Origin: Sphaerimonospora sp050942215
Lineage (GTDB): Bacteria > Actinomycetota > Actinomycetes > Streptosporangiales > Streptosporangiaceae
DNA length: 64,000 nucleotides
Assembly: GCF_050942215.1 (NCBI RefSeq)
Contig: NZ_CP192056.1
Span: forward strand, 558,001 to 622,000
Reading direction: 5' to 3'
Under the pieces are notes generated by a model. The model worked only from the letters and a program-made list of their open reading frames with translations, was not told where the DNA came from and ran no database searches. Made by a program: the position numbers and the translations under genes. How positions within the stretch are numbered: the stretch's first letter is position 1; every line of letters starts with the position of its first letter. This document shows, piece by piece, positions 31,995 through 40,601 of the stretch.

Positions 31995-32914
31995 GCGGTG
32001 TGGCGGAAACCGCCCTGCGGATGGGCACCCGCAAGAGTGTGATGGCGACCACCCAGTCGGGCCGGGTCGGCGACCGGCTGACCGCCCGCACCGGCAGGGC
32101 CGTACAGCTCGTGGGGGTCACCACGTTCGGCGACGTCTCCCGGGCCCATCTGACCCAGCTCGGCGGGACCGGGGTCTTCGTGAGCGAGCTGCGCAACAAG
32201 CTGATCGAGGGGGAGATCGACTTCGCCGTCCACTCGTTGAAGGATCTGCCCACGACCCCCGACGAGCGGATCGCCCTCGCCGCGATCACGCTGCGGGACG
32301 ACCCCAGGGACGCGCTCGTCAGCAACGTCAAGTTCGCCGACCTGCCCGCCGGGGCGCGGATCGGCACCGGCTCGCCGCGCCGGGTCTCCCAGCTGCGCAT
32401 GCTCAGGCCCGACCTCGAGTACGTTCCCATCAGGGGGAACGGGGACACCCGCATCGGCAAGGTCACCTCCGGCGAGCTGGACGGCGTGGTCATGGCCGCT
32501 GCCGGACTGGGCCGTCTCGGCCGGGACGCCGACATCTCCCAGGTGTTCGAGGTGGACGAGGTGCTGCCCGCCCCCGGGCAGGGCGCCCTCGCCGTCGAGT
32601 GCCTGGAAAGCCGTACTGATCTCATCGAGCTGCTGAAAGTCCTCGACGACCCGCGCACGCGGGCGGCGGTGACGGCCGAACGCTCGGTGCTCGCCGCCCT
32701 CGAGGCCGGATGCTCGGCACCGGTAGGTGCCTTCGCCTCCGGCGACGGGCACATTCTCAATCTGACCGCGGCCGTCGTCGCCGTCGACGGTCTCCGGTCG
32801 GTGCGCAAGTCCGCCTCCGGACCTTCTTCTGCGGCCATGGAACTGGGACGCGACCTCGCGACCGCCATGATCGCCGAAGGGGCCGGCACGTTGATGGGGG
32901 AGCAGGCCCATTGA
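31991..32914 (+). CDS. hemC: Hydroxymethylbilane synthase (porphobilinogen deaminase)
   Basis: A 307-residue enzyme joining four porphobilinogens into hydroxymethylbilane. The dipyrromethane-anchoring Cys lies in LEAGCSAPVGAF. The catalytic loop HSLKDLPTT and the substrate-binding RRVSQL and RGNGDTRIGKV are present; the last usually reads RGN(V/I)xTR, so the Gly is a mild deviation. Its start overlaps hemA and its stop overlaps the TTG of hemD. Confidence 0.96.
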   Translation: MSGVAETALRMGTRKSVMATTQSGRVGDRLTARTGRAVQLVGVTTFGDVSRAHLTQLGGTGVFVSELRNKLIEGEIDFAVHSLKDLPTTPDERIALAAITLRDDPRDALVSNVKFADLPAGARIGTGSPRRVSQLRMLRPDLEYVPIRGNGDTRIGKVTSGELDGVVMAAAGLGRLGRDADISQVFEVDEVLPAPGQGALAVECLESRTDLIELLKVLDDPRTRAAVTAERSVLAALEAGCSAPVGAFASGDGHILNLTAAVVAVDGLRSVRKSASGPSSAAMELGRDLATAMIAEGAGTLMGEQAH

Positions 32915-34497
32915 GCCCCGCTATTGACCACAGTCCACAGTCCCGGTCCGGATTCGTCGCGTTCGTCGGCGCCGGTCCGGGCGACGAGAACTTGCTCACG
33001 CTGCGTGGCGCCGACCTGCTGAGCAAGACGGACGTCGTCGTCCTGGACCGCGAGTCGTACGGTTCGCTGCTGCGCCACTGCCGGAAGGGCGTCGACATCG
33101 TCGATGCGGAAACGGCGGAGAACTCGGTGTCGCTGCGGATCCTCCAGGAGGCCAAGGCCGGGCGGATCGTCGTGCGGCTCTGCCCGGGCGACCCGTCGTT
33201 CTTCTCCTCGGTGGCGGAGGAGGTCGCGGCCTGCGCCAAGGCCGACATCGAGTTCGAGGTCGTCCCCGGCGTTCCGCCGGCGACGGCTGTGCCGACCTAC
33301 GCCGGCATCCCGCCGGCCACCGCCGTGCCGGAGTTCCGGGTCGTCGACGCCGCCCAGGTGGACGACTGGGCCGCGCACGCGTCCTGCACCGGCACGATGG
33401 TGATCTACAACGGTGTGGCGGATGCCGTACCGATCGGCAAGGCGCTGATCGCCGCGGGGATGCCGGACACCACGCCGGTGGCGGTGACCAGCGACGGCAC
33501 GACGATCGAGCAGTACACCGTGGTGTCCACCCTCGGCCGCCTCGGCCCCGATCTCAAGCACGCGGGCATGACCGAGCCCGCGATGATCATTGTAGGGGAG
33601 AACGTCGGCCAGCGGGACCGCATGTCGTGGTTCGAGACCAAGCCGCTGTTCGGCTGGCGGGTGCTGGTGCCGCGCACCAGGGAGCAGGCGAAGGGGCTGT
33701 CGGAGCAGCTGCGTTCGTACGGCGCGGTGCCCGAGGAGGTGCCGACGATCTCCGTCGAGCCGCCGCGCACGCCGCAGCAGATGGACCGGGCGATCAAGGG
33801 CCTGGTCAACGGCCGCTACGAGTGGGTCGCCTTCACCAGTGCCAACGCGGTGAAGGCGGTGCGGGAGAAGTTCGAGGAGTACAGCCTGGACGCTCGGGCG
33901 TTCTCCGGGCTCAAGGTCGCGGCCGTGGGCGAGACCACGGCACGGGCGCTCATCGAGTTCGGCGTGCGGCCCGACCTGATGCCGACGGGCGAGCAGTCGT
34001 CGGAAGGACTGCTGGCCGAGTGGCCGCCGTACGACTCGATGCTGGACCCGATCAACCGCGTCCTGCTGCCCCGCGCCGACATCGCGACCGAGACGCTCGT
34101 CGCCGGGCTCACCCGCCTCGGCTGGGAGTGCGACGACGTGACGGCCTATCGGACCGTGCGCGCCGCGCCCCCGCCCGCACCCATCCGGGAGGCGATCAAG
34201 GGCGGTGGGTTCGACGCCGTGCTGTTCACCTCGTCCTCGACCGTACGGAACCTCGTCGGCATCGCGGGCAAGCCGCACAACGTCACGGTCATCGCGGCGA
34301 TCGGCCCGCAGACGGCCAAGACGGCCGAGGAGTTCGGCCTGCGGGTCGACGTGATGTCGGATAAGCCCTCGGCCTCCACCCTCGCCGCCGCGCTGGCGGA
34401 TTACGGAGCCAAGATGCGGCACGCGGCCATCTCGGCGGGCGAGGTGCCGCGCAAGCCGTCCCAGATGCGCCGAGGCGCCCGCCGCAGGGTGAGGTGA
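32911..34497 (+). CDS. hemD: Bifunctional uroporphyrinogen-III C-methyltransferase-like / uroporphyrinogen-III synthase
   Basis: A 528-residue fusion. Residues about 13-240 have the CobA/SUMT fold (FVGAGPGDENLLTLRGADLL, GMVIYN-like strand, EPAMIIVGENV). Some SUMT motifs are weakened, for example GDPSFFSS where GDPFVFGRG is usual. Residues about 250-500 form uroporphyrinogen-III synthase (LVPRTREQAKGLSEQLRSYGA, FTSANAVKAV, VLFTSSSTVRNLVG, AIGPQTAKTA). The start is TTG at 32911, overlapping the hemC stop, with GGGAG upstream. The synthase makes the branch-point tetrapyrrole; whether the first domain still methylates is uncertain. Confidence 0.93.
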   Translation: MSPAIDHSPQSRSGFVAFVGAGPGDENLLTLRGADLLSKTDVVVLDRESYGSLLRHCRKGVDIVDAETAENSVSLRILQEAKAGRIVVRLCPGDPSFFSSVAEEVAACAKADIEFEVVPGVPPATAVPTYAGIPPATAVPEFRVVDAAQVDDWAAHASCTGTMVIYNGVADAVPIGKALIAAGMPDTTPVAVTSDGTTIEQYTVVSTLGRLGPDLKHAGMTEPAMIIVGENVGQRDRMSWFETKPLFGWRVLVPRTREQAKGLSEQLRSYGAVPEEVPTISVEPPRTPQQMDRAIKGLVNGRYEWVAFTSANAVKAVREKFEEYSLDARAFSGLKVAAVGETTARALIEFGVRPDLMPTGEQSSEGLLAEWPPYDSMLDPINRVLLPRADIATETLVAGLTRLGWECDDVTAYRTVRAAPPPAPIREAIKGGGFDAVLFTSSSTVRNLVGIAGKPHNVTVIAAIGPQTAKTAEEFGLRVDVMSDKPSASTLAAALADYGAKMRHAAISAGEVPRKPSQMRRGARRRVR

Positions 34498-34503
34498 GAC
34501 AAA

Positions 34504-35490
34504 GTGAACGCTCGATTTCCGCAGGCCAGGCCGCGGCGGCTGCGCCGTACCGGGCCGATGCGCCGCATGGTCGCCGGGACCCGGCCGCACCCGGCCGACC
34601 TGATCCTGCCGGTGTTCGTCAAGGAGGGCATCGCCGAGCCGCAGCCGGTGGCGTCCATGCCGGGCGTCGTGCAGCACACCCGGGAGTCCCTGCGCAAGGC
34701 GGCCCATGAGGCGGCCGAGGCCGGCGTCGGCGGCATCATGCTGTTCGGCATCCCGGCGCACAAGGACGCCCGCGGCTCGGCCGCCGACGACCCCGACGGG
34801 ATCGTGCAGGTCGCGCTGCGCGACATCGCCGGCGAGGTGGGCGAGGCGCTGGTCGTGATGACCGACACCTGCCTGGACGAGTACACCGACCACGGCCACT
34901 GCGGACTGCTGACCGACACCGGTGAGGTGGACAACGACGCCACCCTGGAGCGCTACGCCGCTGCGGCGGTCGCCCAGGCGGCGGCCGGCGCCCAGATGGT
35001 CGCGCCGAGCGGGATGATGGACGGCCAGGTGGCGGCCATCCGGGCCGCGCTCGACGCGAACGGCTTCGCCGAAATCCCGATCATGGCCTACTCCGCGAAG
35101 TACGCCTCCGGGTTCTACGGGCCGTTCCGCGACGCGGCGGAGTGCGCGCCCCGGTTCGGCGACCGCGCCGCCTATCAGCAGGACCCGGCGGGGCCGGTCG
35201 GCGAGGCGCTGCGCGAGGTGCGGCTCGACCTGGCCGAGGGCGCGGACGCGGTGATGGTCAAGCCCGCGCTGGCGTACCTCGACATCCTGCACCAGGTCCG
35301 CGACCTGGTCGACGTGCCGGTCGCCGCCTATCAGGTCAGCGGTGAGTACGCGATGGTCGAGGCGGCCGCGGCGAACGGCTGGATCGACCGGGAGCGGATC
35401 ATCATGGAGTCGCTGATCGCGATCCGCCGCGCCGGTGCGGACCTGATTTTGACCTACTGGGCGACCGAGATGGCGCGCCGACTATCCTGA
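34504..35490 (+). CDS. hemB: Delta-aminolevulinic acid dehydratase (porphobilinogen synthase)
   Basis: A 328-residue enzyme condensing two ALA into porphobilinogen. The Schiff-base lysines are in YSAKYASGFYGP and VMVKPALAYLD. The metal-site segment reads TDTCLDEYTDHGHCG, with one Asp where the three-Cys zinc enzymes have Cys, suggesting a mixed or Mg-dependent metal site. QVSGEYAM is also present. GTG at 34504 is six bases after the hemD stop, so it belongs to the rex-hem operon. Confidence 0.97.
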   Translation: MNARFPQARPRRLRRTGPMRRMVAGTRPHPADLILPVFVKEGIAEPQPVASMPGVVQHTRESLRKAAHEAAEAGVGGIMLFGIPAHKDARGSAADDPDGIVQVALRDIAGEVGEALVVMTDTCLDEYTDHGHCGLLTDTGEVDNDATLERYAAAAVAQAAAGAQMVAPSGMMDGQVAAIRAALDANGFAEIPIMAYSAKYASGFYGPFRDAAECAPRFGDRAAYQQDPAGPVGEALREVRLDLAEGADAVMVKPALAYLDILHQVRDLVDVPVAAYQVSGEYAMVEAAAANGWIDRERIIMESLIAIRRAGADLILTYWATEMARRLS

Positions 35491-35522
35491 CTGGTCATCA
35501 GTGCATTGTGGGGAGGAGCAGC

Positions 35523-36167
35523 ATGGTGGGGGTGCCGCTGGCCCGGCGCGCGAAACGGCGTCCGCACCGGACATCAGGCAAGATCACGTCGGTGCTGGAC
35601 TATGCCCGGCTCGGCTGGGCGAGCTGTCCCGGGGCCCATCCGCTGAGCGAGGGCGGCAGGGCCTGTTCATGTGACCGCGTCGGCTGTCCGGATCCGGGCA
35701 GACATCCGCTGTCACCCGCCTGGCAGTTGCAGGCCACGACGGACTCCGCGCTGCTCACGCGATGGTGGCGGCAGGATCCCGAGGCCAACGTGATCCTGCC
35801 GACCGGCCGCGTGTTCGACGTGTTCGATGTGCCTGTCACGGTCGGGATGGCCGCACTGGCCGCGATGGACGCCGCCGGCTTCGACTCGGGCCCGGTCGCC
35901 GAAAACGGCGACCGGGTCCTTTTTTACGTCGCGACCCGGGGAGCCCCGGAGGACGAGGACGAGTGGTGGTCGTGCCACCTGGACGCCGGGCCGGCGACCA
36001 TCGACGCCACCCCCGGCCTGCGCTGGCACTGCCGGGACAGCTACGTCCTGGCGCCGCCCTCGACGCTGCCCGACGAGCTGACCGTGCGGTGGATCCGGCC
36101 GCCCGACGGCCGTCCCCTCCCCGACCCGCTGCGCGTCCTCGACCTGCTCGCCGACTTCTGCGACTGA
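35523..36167 (+). CDS. Prim-Pol-like protein (bifunctional DNA primase/polymerase N-terminal family)
   Basis: A 214-residue protein with the motif CSCDRVGCPDPGRHPLSPAWQ, typical of the N-terminal Prim-Pol domain (CxC...GC...PGKHP). A hydrophobic acidic strand, VFDVFDVPVTVGM, lies where catalytic Asp residues occur. No helicase or C-terminal domain follows, and the second catalytic His/Asp motif is not obvious, so it may be a non-catalytic relative. ATG at 35523 has GGGAGGAG 4 bases upstream. It lies 32 bases after hemB and 55 before hemL; its link with heme synthesis is unexplained. Confidence 0.75.
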   Translation: MVGVPLARRAKRRPHRTSGKITSVLDYARLGWASCPGAHPLSEGGRACSCDRVGCPDPGRHPLSPAWQLQATTDSALLTRWWRQDPEANVILPTGRVFDVFDVPVTVGMAALAAMDAAGFDSGPVAENGDRVLFYVATRGAPEDEDEWWSCHLDAGPATIDATPGLRWHCRDSYVLAPPSTLPDELTVRWIRPPDGRPLPDPLRVLDLLADFCD

Positions 36168-36222
36168 CCACGGGAGCGACCCATGGGCCGGGCCGGTGAT
36201 CCGGGACCGTAATGTGGGAGCC

Positions 36223-37518
36223 GTGACTCGAACGCAGACCTCGGAAGCCCTGTTCGCACGCGCCGGTGAGATCGTCCCCGGCGGGGTGAACTCGCCGGTG
36301 CGCGCCTTCGGCGCCGTGGGCGGCACGCCCCGCTTCATGGCCTCGGGCCAGGGACCGTACGTCACGGACGTGGACGGCAACCGCTACGTCGACCTGGTGT
36401 GCTCCTGGGGCCCGATGATCCTCGGTCACCGGCACCCCGACGTCGTGGCGGCCGTGGAGGAGGCCGTGGCCCGCGGTTTCTCGTTCGGCACCGCGACCGA
36501 GGGCGAGGTCCTGCTCGCCGAGGAGATCGTCTCCCGCGTGGGCCCGGTCGAGAAGGTCCGCCTGGTCAGCTCGGGCACCGAGGCCACGATGTCGGCCGTA
36601 CGCCTGGCCCGCGGCTTCACCGGCCGCTCGAAGATCATCAAGTTCGCCGGCTGCTACCACGGGCACGTGGACGCGCTGCTGGCCTCCGCCGGCTCCGGCG
36701 TGGTCACCTTCGGCCTGCCCGACACGCCGGGGGTCACCGGGGCCTCGGCGGCCGACACGATCGTCCTGCCGTACAACTCGGTGACGGCGGTCGAGGAGGC
36801 GTTCCGCGCGTTCGAGATCGCCTGCGTCATCACCGAGGCGTGCCCAGCGAACATGGGGGTGGTGCCGCCGGCCGCGGGGTTCAACCGGCGCCTTCGTGAG
36901 CTGTGCGCCGAGCACGGCGCGCTGCTGATCGTCGACGAGGTGCTGACCGGCTTCCGGGTCTCCGCCTCCGGATGGTACGGAATCGATCCGGTCGAGGCCG
37001 ACCTGATGACGTTCGGCAAGGTGATGGGCGGCGGACTGCCGGCGGCCGCGTTCGGCGGCCGGGCCGACGTGATGGCCCACCTCGCCCCCGAGGGGCCCGT
37101 CTACCAGGCGGGCACGCTGTCCGGCAACCCCCTGGCCTGCGCGGCCGGGCTGGCCACGCTCCGGGCCTGTGACCAGGCCGTCTACGACCGGGTTGACGCG
37201 GCGGCCGAGGCGGTCGGGCAGGCCGCCTCCGAGGCGCTGAGCGCGGCGGGCGTGCCCCACCGGCTCCAGCGGGCCGGCAACCTCTTCTCGATCTTCTTCA
37301 CGGACGGGCCGGTGGTCGACTTCGACTCGGCGAAGGCCCAGGACTCCGGGGCGTACCGGGCGTTCTTCCACAGCATGCTCGACCAGGGGGTCTATCTGCC
37401 GCCGTCGGCGTTCGAGGCGTGGTTCCTGTCGGCCGCCCACGACGAGGAGGCGCTCGGCCGCGTCGTCGACGCGCTCTCCGACGCCGCCAAGGCCGCCGCA
37501 CAGGCCGCGGGCGCCTGA
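36223..37518 (+). CDS. hemL: Glutamate-1-semialdehyde 2,1-aminomutase
   Basis: A 431-residue PLP enzyme converting glutamate-1-semialdehyde to 5-aminolevulinate. It shows the N-terminal PGGVNSPVRAFGAVGG, LVSSGTEATMSAVRLAR, IVDEVLTGFRV and the PLP lysine in DLMTFGKVMGGGLPAAAFGG. I placed the start at GTG 36223; TAATGT 7 bases upstream suggests a leaderless message. An in-frame GTG at 36196 would add nine residues. It is convergent with the Uma2 gene, 4 bases apart. Confidence 0.95.
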   Translation: MTRTQTSEALFARAGEIVPGGVNSPVRAFGAVGGTPRFMASGQGPYVTDVDGNRYVDLVCSWGPMILGHRHPDVVAAVEEAVARGFSFGTATEGEVLLAEEIVSRVGPVEKVRLVSSGTEATMSAVRLARGFTGRSKIIKFAGCYHGHVDALLASAGSGVVTFGLPDTPGVTGASAADTIVLPYNSVTAVEEAFRAFEIACVITEACPANMGVVPPAAGFNRRLRELCAEHGALLIVDEVLTGFRVSASGWYGIDPVEADLMTFGKVMGGGLPAAAFGGRADVMAHLAPEGPVYQAGTLSGNPLACAAGLATLRACDQAVYDRVDAAAEAVGQAASEALSAAGVPHRLQRAGNLFSIFFTDGPVVDFDSAKAQDSGAYRAFFHSMLDQGVYLPPSAFEAWFLSAAHDEEALGRVVDALSDAAKAAAQAAGA

Positions 37519-37522
37519 GGGC

Positions 37523-38161
37523 TCACTTCACCAGCCGATCGAGATCGATTTCGATCCGGAAGGGTACGGACACGGTCAGCCGGCCGTGGTGGATGCCGGT
37601 GAGGCCGTACGAGCCGGTGGCGGGGTCACGCTCGTAGACGTAGACGACGGGCCTGCCCTCGTTCTCCTCCACCCGCCAGAAGTGGGGGATGCCCGCCTCC
37701 GCGTACCGCTGCGGCTTGAGCTTGCGGTCGCGCTCCACGGACTCCGGGGAGACGATCTCGATCACGAGATGGACCTCCGGCACCTCATAACAGGTGCGGG
37801 CCATGTCCGCCGCGGCCTCGACGTCGATGATCGTCACGTCCGGGCATGGGCGGGTCCGGGGGCCAAGCTTGACGTCCATCTGCTGCACTGCCGCCAGGTG
37901 GCCGGGAGCCTGGGAGTCGAGCCCTTCGGTCAGGCCTCGGATGAGGCACTCGTGGAATCGCCGCTGGGGGGACATGAAGACTAGAGCTCCATCGATCAGT
38001 TCGACGTGTTTGAAGAAGTCGGGCTCGCCGTTCGGGCCGTCCGAAGGCAGATGATCGAGGTCGTCCGCGGTCCACCCCCACGGGGGCGGGGCCGGCCAGT
38101 ACTCAAGCGCGCTGCTCACGTCGTGCACGTTAACAGCATCGTCGTCGCTCTGCGTGGTCAT
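37523..38161 (-). CDS. Uma2-family (DUF820) nuclease-like protein
   Basis: A 212-residue protein of the Uma2 family, with a PD-(D/E)xK fold seen in PDFFKHVELIDGALVFMSP, RPCPDVTIIDVEAA, HLVIEIVSPES and RDRKLKPQRYAEAGIPHFWRV. Such genes are scattered in actinomycetes and cyanobacteria and their role is unsettled (possible restriction or mobile-element relics). I chose ATG 38161 with GGAG about 9 bases upstream; a GTG at 38182 would add seven residues. It stands alone on the minus strand, interrupting the plus-strand hemL to ccs block. Confidence 0.85.
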   Translation of the reverse strand: MTTQSDDDAVNVHDVSSALEYWPAPPPWGWTADDLDHLPSDGPNGEPDFFKHVELIDGALVFMSPQRRFHECLIRGLTEGLDSQAPGHLAAVQQMDVKLGPRTRPCPDVTIIDVEAAADMARTCYEVPEVHLVIEIVSPESVERDRKLKPQRYAEAGIPHFWRVEENEGRPVVYVYERDPATGSYGLTGIHHGRLTVSVPFRIEIDLDRLVK

Positions 38162-38280
38162 CTCGTTCATCTCCGTGTCCACACCCCATTGTCTCCCGGT
38201 CGGCCTGTCACGGCGAGTCCATCATGCGACGGTTGAGTGCCGGGGAGATTTTTTCGGGATTTGGATTTAGGGTGACTTAT

Positions 38281-39195
38281 GTGTTGGATTTGAATCGGCT
38301 GAAGGCGCTGCACGCGGTCTCGGTGTACGGATCGGTGGGCGCGGCGGCCGAGGCGCTGATGGTCACCCCGTCGGCCATCTCCCAGCAGATCGCCAAGCTC
38401 GAACGCGAGACCGGAAGCGTGCTCGTCGAGCGCAACGGGCGCGGGGTCCGGCTGACCGACGCGGCCGGCCTGCTGGCCGACCACGCGCAGCGCATCCTCG
38501 CCCTGGTGGAGATAGCCGAGGCCGATTTCGAGGCGCTGCGTGGCACGGTCGTCGGCAGGCTCACGGTGGCCGCCTTTCCGACGGGAGCCCGGGGCATCCT
38601 CCCGCGTGCGCTGTCCACGCTGAAGGAGCGTCATCCCGACCTCGACCTGCTCGTCTACGAGCGTGAGCCGGAGCGGCAGGTCCGCGAGGTCTCCCGGGGC
38701 GAGATCGACCTCGCGGTGGTGCCCGACTGGCTCAACCGTCCGATGGCGCTGCCCGACGGGCTGTCGCGTGCGACGCTGCTCCACGACATCGCCGACGTCG
38801 CGGTGCCGGCCGGCCACCCGCTGGCGGGCGCGGGGAGGGTGTCGATCACGGAACTCGCCGGGGACGACTGGATCAGCTCGACGCCGGGCATGATCTGCCA
38901 CGATTTCCTGGTGTTCCTGCTCCGCTCCGCCGAGCTGGAACCCCGGATCGTCTGTGTCGCCGACGAGTATCCGACCCAGCTCGCGTTCGTCGCAGCCGGG
39001 CACGGGTGCGCGCTCATCCCCCGGCTGGGGCGCGGCCCGCTGCCGGGAGGCGTCGCCGTACTGGAGATCGATCCGCCGCCCAAACGGCAGATCTACGCGG
39101 TCTGGCGTACCGACGCGGCACGTCGACCCGCCATCCGCGCGGCCGTCGAGGCGCTCCGCCACGCGTGCGCTGTAGGCTGTCGTGACGATGACTGA
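38281..39195 (+). CDS. LysR-family regulator
   Basis: A 304-residue LysR regulator. The helix-turn-helix is at residues about 2-60 (LNRLKALHAVSVYGSVGAAAEALMVTPSAISQQIAKLERE). The effector domain follows from about residue 90 (GRLTVAAFPTGARGILP). The GTG at 38281 fits the family start and has AGGGTG 6 bases upstream. The next gene starts inside its 3' end. Target and ligand are unknown; it could act on the divergent Uma2 promoter or on its own. Confidence 0.9.
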   Translation: MLDLNRLKALHAVSVYGSVGAAAEALMVTPSAISQQIAKLERETGSVLVERNGRGVRLTDAAGLLADHAQRILALVEIAEADFEALRGTVVGRLTVAAFPTGARGILPRALSTLKERHPDLDLLVYEREPERQVREVSRGEIDLAVVPDWLNRPMALPDGLSRATLLHDIADVAVPAGHPLAGAGRVSITELAGDDWISSTPGMICHDFLVFLLRSAELEPRIVCVADEYPTQLAFVAAGHGCALIPRLGRGPLPGGVAVLEIDPPPKRQIYAVWRTDAARRPAIRAAVEALRHACAVGCRDDD

Positions 39196-39850
39196 GACGA
39201 CCGTCGTCCACCTCCTGCGCCATGGGGAGGTCGACAACCCCACCGGTGTGCTGTACGGCAGGTTGCCCGGCTATCACCTGTCCGAGCTCGGACGGCGGAT
39301 GGCGGAGACGGTCGCCAAGGCGGTCACCGGCCGGGACATCGCCCTGGTCTGGAGCTCTCCGATGGAGCGCGCCGAGGAGACGGCTGAGCCGTCCGCCCGC
39401 GCCCTCGGACTGGAGATCGGGCTCGACGAGCGGCTGATCGAGGCGGCCAACGTCTTCCAGGGCGTGCGCGTCGGCGGGGGCGGCCCGCTCTTTCGCGATC
39501 TCCGTCGCTATCGCCACTTCACCAATCCCTTCCGGCCGTCGTGGGGCGAGCCGTACATCGAGGTCGTGGCGCGGATGAAGTCGGTCATCGACGACGCGCG
39601 CGCGCAGGCGCGCGGCCACGAGGCGCTGCTCGTCAGCCATCAGCTGCCCATCTGGGTCACCCGGCTGGCTGCGGAGGGCCGGCGGCTCTGGCACGACCCG
39701 AGGCGCAGGCAGTGCGCGCTGGCGAGCCTCACCAGCTTCACCTTCGAGGGGGACCGCCTGGTGAGCGTCGGTTACAGCGAGCCCGCCGGGGCACTGCTCA
39801 GGGGCACCCCGCCGCAGGGCGAGGCCGCGTTGTTCGAGGAGAGCGGCTGA
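39188..39850 (+). CDS. Histidine phosphatase family protein
   Basis: A 220-residue phosphoglycerate-mutase-like phosphatase. The phospho-acceptor is in LLRHGEVDNP, the second part is WSSPMERAEETAEP and the second His lies in LLVSHQLPIWV. TAGGCT at 39173-39178 lies nine bases before ATG 39188, consistent with its own leaderless promoter inside the end of the LysR gene; GTG at 39182 is an alternative. The same gene sits between hemL and the cytochrome c genes in Mycobacterium (Rv0525), so the context is conserved. Substrate unknown. Confidence 0.88.
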   Translation: MTETTVVHLLRHGEVDNPTGVLYGRLPGYHLSELGRRMAETVAKAVTGRDIALVWSSPMERAEETAEPSARALGLEIGLDERLIEAANVFQGVRVGGGGPLFRDLRRYRHFTNPFRPSWGEPYIEVVARMKSVIDDARAQARGHEALLVSHQLPIWVTRLAAEGRRLWHDPRRRQCALASLTSFTFEGDRLVSVGYSEPAGALLRGTPPQGEAALFEESG

Positions 39851-39989
39851 GCCGGGCGGGCCGTACGCGTGGAAGGTCGCTGACCTGGCCCGCTCACGGG
39901 TCCGCCGCGCGGGGCTCGCGGATGGGGCATGGCAGCCGATCGGTAGGCTGATAGCTCTACCGGTCGTAGTGTAGGGAGATCCTCCTCCA

Positions 39990-40598
39990 GTGTCCGCCAA
40001 GAGGTCCGCCACCAGGTCCGCCCAGAGCCGGACCGTGATCGCAGCGCTGGCGGTGACGGCCGCCGTGGCCCTGACGGGCTGCGCGGGCGGCCAGGCCGGC
40101 CAGCCCAAATCCGGCGACACGCGGTTCGTCGCCGGTGACGGCCGGGTCGAGCTCTTCGACGCGGCCGAGCGCCATGCGGCACCGGCGGTCGAGGGGCCCA
40201 CGCTGGACGGGGGCACGGCCAAGCTGGAGCCGGGCAAGACCTACGTGCTGAACTTCTGGGCGTCCTGGTGTGCTCCCTGTCGGGCCGAGGCGCCGGTGCT
40301 CAAGGACATCGCGGCCGCGATGAAATCGAAGGGCGTGGAGTTCGTCGGGGTCAACTTCAAGGACCTCGAGGCCTCCGCCCAGGCGTTCGAGCGGAGCGTC
40401 CAGCCCGGTTATCCGAGCATCTTCGACAAGACGGGCAAGGTGCTGCTGGCCTTCCAGGGCACCGTTCCCCCGGCGGCGATCCCGTCGACCCTGATCATCG
40501 ACGGCGAGGGCCGCATCGCCGCCCGTGCGCTCGGCGCCGTCAAGTACAACGACCTGCTGGGCGCCGTCACCAAGGTGGCCGACGAGGGCGGCCGGTGA
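39990..40598 (+). CDS. TlpA/ResA-type thiol-disulfide lipoprotein
   Basis: A 202-residue lipoprotein. The signal ends AVALTGC (lipobox) and the thioredoxin-like domain has VLNFWASWCAPCRAEAP with the redox pair WCAPC. A later PPAAIPSTLIIDGEGRI has the cis-Pro. It reduces apocytochrome c cysteines outside the membrane, fed by the CcdA that follows three bases later. GTG at 39990 with AGGGAGA about 11 bases upstream. A TAGGCT hexamer at 39944-39949 may be its -10. Confidence 0.92.
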   Translation: MSAKRSATRSAQSRTVIAALAVTAAVALTGCAGGQAGQPKSGDTRFVAGDGRVELFDAAERHAAPAVEGPTLDGGTAKLEPGKTYVLNFWASWCAPCRAEAPVLKDIAAAMKSKGVEFVGVNFKDLEASAQAFERSVQPGYPSIFDKTGKVLLAFQGTVPPAAIPSTLIIDGEGRIAARALGAVKYNDLLGAVTKVADEGGR

Positions 40599-40601
40599 CC
40601 G

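Noticed and set aside
31879..35292. A 1137-codon open frame on the minus strand opposite the hem genes
   Set aside because: It lies antisense to hemA, hemC, hemD and hemB, which have clear family motifs; its protein is Arg/His/Gly-rich without motifs. Long antisense frames are common in GC-rich DNA.
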